Of a stretch of DNA of 64,000 bases, positions 56,411 through 64,000 are shown one piece after another; within the stretch, counting starts at the first letter, position 1; the number at the start of each line of letters is the position of its first letter. This DNA is from Litsea cubeba (taxonomy: Eukaryota > Streptophyta > Magnoliopsida > Laurales > Lauraceae): contig CM022948.1 of assembly GCA_012931725.1 (NCBI GenBank), forward strand, positions 109,230,477-109,294,476, given 5' to 3'. The position numbers and the translations under genes are program-made. The notes beneath the pieces were generated by a model, which was not told the origin of the DNA, did no database searches, and was given only the letters and a program-made list of their open reading frames with translations.

Positions 56411-59400
56411 AGAAAGGAGATGGTAAAAGAAATATTTGACCCATTCTCAATCCTCGGCACCCCTGTGCATTACTTTCATTCTCAGGTCAAGTGGGCGACA
56501 CCGGATTTTAAGGGCATACGCATTCATTCTCACTGGTGATTGGCATTCAATGTGTAGCCATTTCTTTCATATGGCGCGCATTGGCAACTGGTGAATGAAC
56601 AATCATTTCAATGTTCGCACAAAACCACTTTTGGTAATGGTACGGTAGTAAGGCACGCCTTTGTGTGACCAGATAAATCAAATTTGATTTCAGTGACAGC
56701 GAGGATTTTGATTTTCCATACAGTAAAAAAGATCACCCTCCAGGCAACAGAGATAGAACACCAACTGCTGGGCCTCCAATGTGAGAGAAGTCCTATCGGA
56801 ACTGTGTACATTCTTCCTCTCTGCAACCTGGTCAAAGAGAGGGCATGCACATGACCAAGTCTTTAAAACTCTCCAAAATTGACCAGATTTTTAAAATATC
56901 ATCAGATATTATTATAAGACGAATACTTTTAATAATAAGAGAATTCTATCATGAGAAATAGGAATAAGAACGAAACAAGACTGGGAAATCATAAAATATA
57001 ATTTTTTGATTACATGAAAATTAAATCAATTTTTCACTATTCTTAAAACACTCCAAATTTGAAAAGTATCTCCAGTGGGGTTGCAAAGGACGTGTATGAG
57101 GAAATTTGTAATCATATGTACAAACATGGCATCGTCAATAAACCTCGAGAGGTGGTGCAGTTTGTTAGGACCAAGATTTCGGAATTAGAGGCTGTGATTT
57201 TGAACTCACGTTCTCTTGCAAGGGCCACTTGTCCATGTAAAAACCTGACTTACCGTACGTATGGGACATCTAGAAAAATCCTCTCGAGGAAACAACCTTG
57301 ATTTGGCGCCCAACCGAAGATGATTTATTTTTGGTCGATCCCTCTGTTAATTATATATAATTTTAATTATTAAAATAAAAATTATTGTCCTTTAATTAGA
57401 AATATATATTGGCTTAAAATTCTTCAAGAAATTTTTACACGATCAAGGTGCTTCTGAACACAAGTATTTGTTCATTACAATATCAAATGATTTCAAGCGG
57501 CTATGGCAAGTAGTTTTTTTTTTTGAAAAAAAAAAAAAGAGCTTTGTGCAAAAACCACAATTTTGAATTTTCACATTTTCAATCTCTCTCGTCCACCTTG
57601 CCCGACCAGATGGATTATATATCCAAACAGGTAGGACGGCCCCACACGGGCGGCACAATGATAAAGTTTGTCAATTAGGTGGTATGCAGAATTTAAAGGA
57701 GAAGAAGATATGAGAGAAGACCAACATATAGCATCTAATGTGAATAGAGAATTGATTACCGCCTTTGCAGGGGTGAAAGTGAAACCCTACTAAATGTCAA
57801 AAGCAATACTGCAAGATGGACTACATTGAGTACCCGATGCAAGTCCTTTGAAGATATGAAGCAGAAAATTTCAAGGATAGAGACAACAAGCAGATGATGA
57901 ATAAGCACAAATTAGATGGCACAATGCCCTTGTTTCCTTCATTACAATTTTATAATTATGTGCTCGAATTCCCACTTGATCGATTTTTTCTAATTATTCT
58001 TTATTTTTCAGAGTTCATGCAATGATCGTCATCTATAGCTCAGTTGGTTATGAAAAAAAAACCTCAAAATTGATTCCGCAATGAAGTAAAAACTAAAGAA
58101 GAAGAATAGGAATATATTGCAATCATAATATAGTCAGTTATTGAAACTGTTTTAAACCAATGGTTGCACTCATAGAGACTCATGCTTTCTGTGATTTTGT
58201 ATGAAGTTTGGTCTCTATTAGCTAGCAGCTCGCAATAAATAGAAAAATCACACCCATTAGACGGTTGACACGGTTGTTCCCAAGATCTGTCATTCTTGGA
58301 TCGGAACCGCGAAAGAGGAGGAAAATGTATGCAATAAAGACGTGAAGGTAAAAATAAAAAAAAAAACTGCCGGCTCACCATTAGATTGCAAATGATTAAA
58401 TCATGTGATTAGCATTTGATCAATTTTAATTATGCGTTTTAGTCCCCAGCCATGTGATAGATAATTGAATGGTGGCCCCCTGCTGCAACAGAAGTAAAAA
58501 GGTCACAGATATATTACTGTGCAAGCAAAATCGCACGTTCCACCTCACAAAACCGTACATTCTTTCTACATGATTGCAAAAAGTGGGCCCACACGATTTC
58601 GTATCCCACTCACCTTCCGAAGGAGGACGCCATTCTCACGTGCCAGCTACACTGCGGAATAGACGCATCCCCATTTCGGTGCGATTTTAACGCCGGAACT
58701 ACGGATATGGCAATTGTGGGGTTCACTGCAGGGATTATATAATTTCTGTTGGGAAATATTTGAGTGAGAAGTAATTCTTATTTATTATATGAGAATTTTA
58801 TTATGGGACGTAACTAATAATTCCTCCAAACCTAACAATCAATTGGGAATTTTCTGAACTAATATCAAAGATTGGCATACCTCTAAATGGACTAAACCGT
58901 TAAATTGAGCGTTGAATATCTTTTTTAATATGAAGCCATTAAATTCTTGAGCCACGGATTCAGGGATTAGGGGTATGAGTTTGGGATTAAAGTTGATACT
59001 TGGGATGATCTTACGTAGATCTTTTCATCCTCCCGGTCCCATCCCAAAATAAGGCCCACAATCGGCCCATAAAAAGTTTTCACATAATAATTTTCACTTG
59101 AATATTATCCATTTTTATTTGCAAGGTTGGAGAATTTAATGAGTTGACTCTTATCTCTCTTGAGCACCACATTACAATGAAAGACAAAGTCAAATATAAG
59201 GTACACGCGGTCAAGTCATATATATATATATATATATAGGTCAAGGCTCCCCCCTAAGCTCGAGCTTAGGAAGAAAATTTCGTAAGATCGTGCTTGTGGG
59301 GTCCACCTTTGGTCCATCCAAATGGACTAAACACATGACCCCCTTAAATTGCATATGTCCACCAACTTTCGATAAGATCAGAATTTACTGGACCGTTGGA

Positions 59401-60321
59401 TTGACTATATATATAACTAGCTTGGTTTGGAGTTACCCATTTAAAAATAGAATTCCCTCCGCCAAGCATCAGTGCGAGGCTTAAAAAGAAAGGTCTATCG
59501 TGGCGGATGTTTTGACTTATTGTGCGTTTTTTTTTTTCCACTGCCAAAAGTTTTTTTTTTTTTTTTACCGCTGCAAAAACTGTAGTTGATTCCTTGATTC
59601 GGATTGCCCAAGAATAATTGGTAGAAATAGTGGTGGAATCAGCATAAAAAGAACTTCAATGCCAGAAAGAAAAGCTACAGCTAAAAGACAAAATCTCTGC
59701 CGCTAAAGGTCTCTAAGTTGAGCACCGTAGCACATGCCAAAACACCAGGAGACCTAGATTTTGATATGTCTAAATGTGCTTTAAAATAGGAGACCCACCT
59801 AATAGTCATCGAGCCCGGATTAAGCACCCATTCTAATGGACTTGACCGTTGAATAAACTTGCACTCGTGTTGGATAGTGAGAACTTATCAACTGTTAATC
59901 AAGTGGTTAGATTGATGATTCAAACATCTGTCACCATATACTAGTAGGTGGGAGGGATATCTTTCGATCCCCCGGGTCCCATCCTTAACCTGAGGCCCAA
60001 CAAGAAAGTGTGCTTACTGTGCTTTAAAATTTATTGATTGAAAGCAATAGATTTCTATTTTTAATTTAATATTAATAAATGTAATTTCATATATATATAT
60101 ATCTACATTTATAAGTATTTGATCTAATCGTCGAATTGACACACTTCCGATCAATATTTTAGAGCTAGACGGATTGAGTTCGAGTCACCAGTTTGCTAAC
60201 CTTGGTTTTTAAAATTTTTATAGAAATTAATTTCTCATATCTATTATTGAATAGAAATGTTAAATTGTAATATTATAAATTATGTTGACCACGTTGAGCA
60301 GGCATATTTTGGCAGTTATAT

Positions 60322-60526
60322 CACTATAAAAGAGCGAATTTTAGCGACAAAATCTTTCTACAGCCGCTAAAAGTCCATTAAGTGTAATTTTATTCTACCA
60401 TTAAAATTGTCGGAAAAATTTAGACGGTCTATCTAGAGTCAAAGACAACACTTTTATGGGCAGGGCAGAAAATAACAGCCGCTAAAATTGAATTTCTCCA
60501 TCACTAAAAGTCGCTTTTTTATAGTG
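60322..60526. mobile_element. CACTA-like MITE
   Basis: 205 bp. The left end CACTATAAAAGAGCGA and the right end, reverse-complemented, CACTATAAAAAAGCGACTTT begin with the CACTA signature. Subterminal GCCGCTAAAAG-type motifs occur three to four times. Flanking triplets TAT and TAA are only a partial match to a 3-bp duplication. Confidence 0.75.
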
Positions 60527-60870
60527 TAATTTATAACTAAATATTTCTATAAAGCTCTGATCACATAGCCTCTTGGTTGTCAGGGGATTTGATCACATAA
60601 TCTCTTGCATTTTCATATAACTAGCTTAACCATTATACCATGCAATACTCAAATATAATTATTTATTGAAATAATGTCAAAAGTGGTTAAATGGAGTGGA
60701 GACCAGCCACGTGGGTCATGCCCTTTAGCAGTGGTTATTGTGATAGTATACTATTTCATATAGTAAGTAACCAAAGCTGAATTCTTTCATAAAGTATCCC
60801 TACGCGCTGCACCCATCTTGAACGGTTTTAGTTTATAAATGGAAACTTCTCTCCTAAAGCTTTACATAAA

Positions 60871-61221
60871 TGCCTCGTTTCTTTACTAGATTCCTGACAG
60901 AAATTCAAGCTGTCTGGAAATTCAGAATTCCTGTCAAGAATTCTGTGTTTCATTACTAAAATTCTTGGGCATTTGAAATTCCAGACATTTGAAATCCCAA
61001 AAAATCCAACATTTGAAAAACCACTTTAACAAGGAGGATTTGGAAATCTCACTTGCCACATAAATTCTTAGAGAGGGACGACGGCATTCCGGGAACTCAG
61101 GCAGGAATTCGGGGCATGAATGAAACAACCAATTTAGAATTCTAAAATTTGGTAGCATTTGAAATTCTCAGACAACCACGTACCAGATATGAATTCTATA
61201 AATTCTAGTAAAGAAACGGGC
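60871..61221. mobile_element. Tourist-like MITE A
   Basis: Ends GCCTCGTTTCTTTACTAGA and, reverse-complemented, GCCCGTTTCTTTACTAGAA. P1 has the uninterrupted site ACATAAAGAAAGTATCAG (51394-51411), so the boundaries are supported by an empty site. The element is rich in GAATTC motifs. Confidence 0.8.
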
Positions 61222-61302
61222 AAAAAGTATCAGTTTGCTGAAATCTTGAATTGGCATATCGGCAATGCAAATCGGTATAAATTAAGGCTCAATTGACACT
61301 TA

Positions 61303-61604
61303 TGGCCTGTTCATTTACTGGAATTCCAAGAATTCTTGTGTGGAAAATTCTTGAATTCCTAGATAAGGTGGAATTCTTAAATCCTCTTAAAAATATGAGC
61401 ATTTTGGAATTCCACCAAAATGCAAAGAATGTAGAATTTCATGAATTCCTAAAGACCAATTGAGACTTATCATATACTAGAATTCATAAATTCTTATAAA
61501 GAAACATGAGATTTGAAAATGCAATGGAATATGATGTCACGTCATCTCTCAAAAACCTCAACCACTAGAATTCTAGTCAAAAGTTCTATTAAAGAAACGG
61601 GCCC
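61303..61604. mobile_element. Tourist-like MITE B
   Basis: 302 bp, same family as MITE A. Ends are TGGCCTGTTCATTTACTGG and, reverse-complemented, GGGCCCGTTTCTTTAATAG. TTA flanks both sides (61300-61302 and 61605-61607), the usual 3-bp target of PIF/Harbinger elements. Confidence 0.75.
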
Positions 61605-61825
61605 TTAGCTTCACTATAGAGTAATAAACAAATGAAAATAGACTTGAATAATCCTTCAGAATTAGATACATATAGGAATCTTTAAGGACAACAATTAAGG
61701 CAAACAACCATTCGGCATCGATCTCCTTTTTCTATGGAGAACTGTAAACTATGCACAAGTGAAAAAAACTAAGGGAAAAGAGAAAGGATGCTAATTAACT
61801 AATTAAGACGCATACAGAGAGGGAA

Positions 61826-62170
61826 TTAATGTCTCAAGGTCTTCAAGACCTGCTGGAAAACCGAAACTCTGCAAGGAATTCGGAGGACGCCTTCTTGCTC
61901 GTACCCATATTCGTTTGCAGATCGATTGAGCAGCTCCAAGAACATGGGGTGATTTAGTAGCTTGAAGCTCACCACGAATCGCTCCTTTTCCTCGCCTACG
62001 TAGACTGGGAGGTGTCCTTCTGGGACTTGTCCGGAGCGACCCACCTTCATTAGCTTGGAGCTGGATCGGTGGATTTTGGTGGGTCCTCGTGGGGAGGTCG
62101 AATCGGAGCCGAGAAGGAAATAGTGAGAGCGGTTAGAGACTCTGGACAAGCCTTGAAGTAATTGCTTCAT
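61826..62170 (-). CDS. SAUR auxin-responsive protein, SAUR71/72-like (gene 3)
   Basis: A 114-residue intronless SAUR protein. The upstream in-frame start at 62380 would add 70 low-complexity residues coded by the 5' leader; the ATG at 62168-62170 (MKQLLQGLSRVSNRS) is chosen because it aligns with gene 2 at 32108-32455 and lies after the TATA box. The SAUR core has VPEGHLPVYVGEEKERFVV, LLNHPMFLELLNRSANEYGY and GVLRIPCRVSVFQQVLKTL. It differs from gene 2 mainly in the N-terminal third and a few core positions. The same family role in cell expansion is expected. A 70-bp tandem duplication lies in its leader. Confidence 0.95.
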   Translation of the reverse strand: MKQLLQGLSRVSNRSHYFLLGSDSTSPRGPTKIHRSSSKLMKVGRSGQVPEGHLPVYVGEEKERFVVSFKLLNHPMFLELLNRSANEYGYEQEGVLRIPCRVSVFQQVLKTLRH

Positions 62171-62200
62171 GTTCCCTTCTTTCTGCTTTTTCTGACCGTG

Positions 62201-62335
62201 AGAGAGAGAGAGATCAGAGAGGGGGGGCAATTGAGAAAGATGCAAATGGTTGTAAGAGGGGTGGAGAGAGAGAGAGAGAGAGATCAGAGAGGAGGGGCAA
62301 TTGAGAAAGATGCAAATGGTTGTAAGAGGGGTGGG
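62201..62335. repeat. 70-bp tandem duplication in the SAUR gene 3 leader
   Basis: Two units with AGAGATCAGAGAGG, GGCAATTGAGAAAGATGC and AAATGGTTGTAAGAGGGGTG, period 70 (ATCAGAGA at 62213 and 62283), joined by GA runs. Gene 2 has a single related GA-rich leader. Confidence 0.9.
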
Positions 62336-62337
62336 GG

Positions 62338-62345
62338 TATATATA
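62338..62345 (-). promoter_or_regulatory. TATA box of SAUR gene 3
   Basis: TATATATA on the minus strand, 168 bp upstream of the ATG, in the same sequence context as in gene 2. The greater distance is partly explained by the 70-bp duplication in the leader. Confidence 0.7.
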
Positions 62346-62964
62346 GCACTGGAATATGGATTTGGATTAAAATAATCCATGGATACCGAGTAGAGAAACT
62401 GTCATGTCCAGTACTCCAGTGACAAAGCATTAGTAGGAAAAGGAACCTGCCCTGTATCTTTCTCATATTAATGCCAATGGATATGCATGTGAACGAGAAG
62501 TACGAACACACCTTATTTTAATCGGTTTGTATTTTATTTTTAGGGATGTGATGACAGATGAGGTTCTTTAGTTTGAGTCAGATTACATCTCTTATTTTGA
62601 GTCATTTTATTGTTATAAATCGTGATTGACGTACTATTCTTAATTAGTAAAATTATAAAAGAGAAATTAACTAGTGTAGTCTCTAAATTTTCTGTAGGTT
62701 TGGGACAAATGTTTTCTTCTATTTTCTAAAAAGGTATCATTAGGATTAGTTTTTATTATATTAAAATACTTTATGAAGATCGAGTTTTATATTGAAAACC
62801 TCAAAATCAAATGATCATATTATCTTTCTTTTTTTTTGCAATTGGACAAGTTCTCCCATATAATATCTTTTATAATTTTTTTTTCTTTCAATCCCATTTC
62901 TCCATGTGAGAAAGCTTGAAAGATTTTGGAAAACTCTTCCTATTGCTATATAGGACCTCATTTT

Positions 62965-63450
62965 GAACCCAACCCGTTTATTAATTGAGTAAAAGATGTG
63001 GAAGCTAAACACTTAAACCCAACCTATAATAAGGGTGAACCCAGATTATGATGAACCGGGATAATAAGGGCTTATTGTAGGGCCGAGTCCGGAACCGTAC
63101 CAAATAAATAGTAAATGTTGATACAGGCGCGTGAGGTGCAAAAGGAATGGTAACCGACCACCCCAGCAAGGGACCGCGGTTTAGGACAGTGACGCCCAAC
63201 ACTGCTGGGTTTCGCAGCATGTGCCATGCTCTCTCTCTCGGTCTAGTGCAGTGGATTATACCATAACATGCCACTCAAGAGTCCAAATTCAGTGGGAGCT
63301 TTTCTCCATACTAAATGCAGGGGGACCGTGAGAATTATAAAATTTGGGGCCCAACTAAACATTAGTGGGCGATGAGAATTAGCCTCCTCCAAAGTATTTA
63401 GATATTTCAGTTACTTCATCACACTCAACATGCTTCTATATGTCATATAC
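62965..63450. repeat. Duplicated blocks X and Y, copy 2
   Basis: 62965-63245 matches 28990-29420 and 63246-63450 matches 30680-31065, both in direct orientation. In this copy the two blocks are adjacent, while in copy 1 they are about 1.3 kb apart. Confidence 0.75.
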
Positions 63451-63761
63451 TGCCATTGGTCAGTTAGAAACGAGGCCACTTTCAAGAACATTAAAGCCTC
63501 TCCTCAAAAGATCAAGGTAGCGTTGGTTCGATGTAATGAAGGTCAGAATGAAATAGTCATTCCATTAGAATGATCATTACCGCATTTGGTTCGCCAAAAA
63601 GTGACGAAATGACCATTACCTCCGGAATCCTCTTTCGCTTATATAGACGAATGACCATTCTACTAGGGAAGCAGATGAATGGCCATTCCATTCCTTTGTA
63701 ACTTTTATTGAGACTAAAATACCCTTGTTTCACATCCTCTACTATTATTAAAGAGAGCAAG

Positions 63762-64000
63762 ATGCAAACTTTTTTTCACTACACCATTGTGGGGCCCACC
63801 CCCAAATATTATAATGCAAACTTTTTCACTACACTTTTGTAGGGCCCACCCCCAAATATTATAATATAATATAATATAATAATATATTATTACGAGAAAT
63901 TGCAAACTTTTTCATTACACATTTGTGGAGCCCACCCCAAATTATTATAATGCAAACTTTTTCACTACACCATTGTGGGGCCCACCCCCCCAAATGTTAT
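63762..64000. repeat. Minisatellite running off the right edge
   Basis: Units of about 50-60 bp with GCAAACTTTTTCACTACACC, TTGTGGGGCCCACCCCC and AAATATTATAAT start near 63765, 63813, 63902 and 63951. An (TATAA)n expansion lies at 63859-63890. The array continues past the window. Confidence 0.85.

Larger units (their letters stand above)
56411..61262. repeat. Segmental duplication block P2
   Basis: Direct paralogue of 40737-51529. It lacks the copia, the MULE-like element and the TA-site MITE of P1, but has its own MITEs at 60322-60526 and 60871-61221. No coding region was recognised; the short frames here (for example 57059-57301) do not agree with the P1 copy and are not called. Confidence 0.88.
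61640..62970. repeat. Duplicated SAUR block S, copy 2
   Basis: Direct paralogue of 31940-33240. Upstream of the gene it runs straight into block X copy 2 at about 62965. Confidence 0.85.

Noticed and set aside
58036..58047. TAGCTCAGTTGG as the start of a tRNA gene
   Set aside because: It fits the A box exactly but is followed by an A run, with no anticodon arm, B box or acceptor pairing.
62171..62380. N-terminal extension of SAUR gene 3 from the upstream start
   Set aside because: The extension is coded by the TATA region and the 70-bp duplicated leader, and the paralogue starts at MKQL.
1..64000. CRISPR arrays, bacterial operons, phage or defence-island genes
   Set aside because: No regularly spaced short repeats with unique spacers, no ribosome-binding sites and no prokaryotic gene density; all evidence points to a plant nuclear genome.

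Overview
The window looks like an intergenic, transposon-rich stretch of a flowering-plant nuclear genome. It is AT-rich, has no bacterial-style gene packing, and carries SAUR auxin-response genes plus plant-type LINE, Ty1/copia, Ty3/gypsy, hAT, Mutator-like and CACTA-like elements. A woody eudicot or magnoliid is plausible, but the species cannot be fixed from sequence alone. Only three ordinary genes are convincing, all short intronless SAUR genes on the minus strand: 14861-15148, 32108-32455 and 61826-62170. The last two are close paralogues with matching promoters.

Layout. 0.5-5 kb: a small hAT-like MITE, then a larger hAT-like element split by a 5'-truncated LINE with a 15-bp target-site duplication (TSD). 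9.3-13.3 kb: a gag-only LTR retrotransposon with two 480-bp LTRs, TSD CTAAT, a broken antisense coiled-coil ORF and a GC-rich minisatellite. 14.9 kb: SAUR gene 1. 18.4-20.4 kb: a Mutator-like element with about 537-bp terminal inverted repeats, holding a nested solo LTR. 22.4-28.8 kb: hAT-like and MULE-like elements and three LINE remnants, one split by a hAT element with TSD TTAACAAC. 32.1 kb: SAUR gene 2. 34.8-40.0 kb: an old, heavily decayed copia element. 43.1-48.7 kb: a young copia element with nearly identical LTRs and only two visible stop codons. 51.5-56.0 kb: a gypsy element that lacks integrase and its 3' LTR and has an in-frame deletion in the reverse transcriptase. 61.8 kb: SAUR gene 3. 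63.8 kb to the end: a minisatellite that runs off the window.

Underlying all this is a direct segmental duplication. Block P1 (about 40.7-51.5 kb) is paralogous to P2 (about 56.4-61.3 kb). The SAUR blocks (31.9-33.2 and 61.6-63.0 kb) and two smaller blocks (29.0-31.1 and 63.0-63.5 kb) are also paired. Each copy serves as an empty-site reference for the other, so the young copia, a MULE-like element and some MITEs can be placed after the duplication.

No wholly new biochemical system is visible. The most unusual items are the gag-only element with its antisense coiled-coil ORF, the Mutator-like element with repeated GCGATATCGC palindromes, the inverted terminus in one LTR of the young copia, and the nested insertions with readable target-site duplications. 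All boundaries and similarities were read by eye and not computed.
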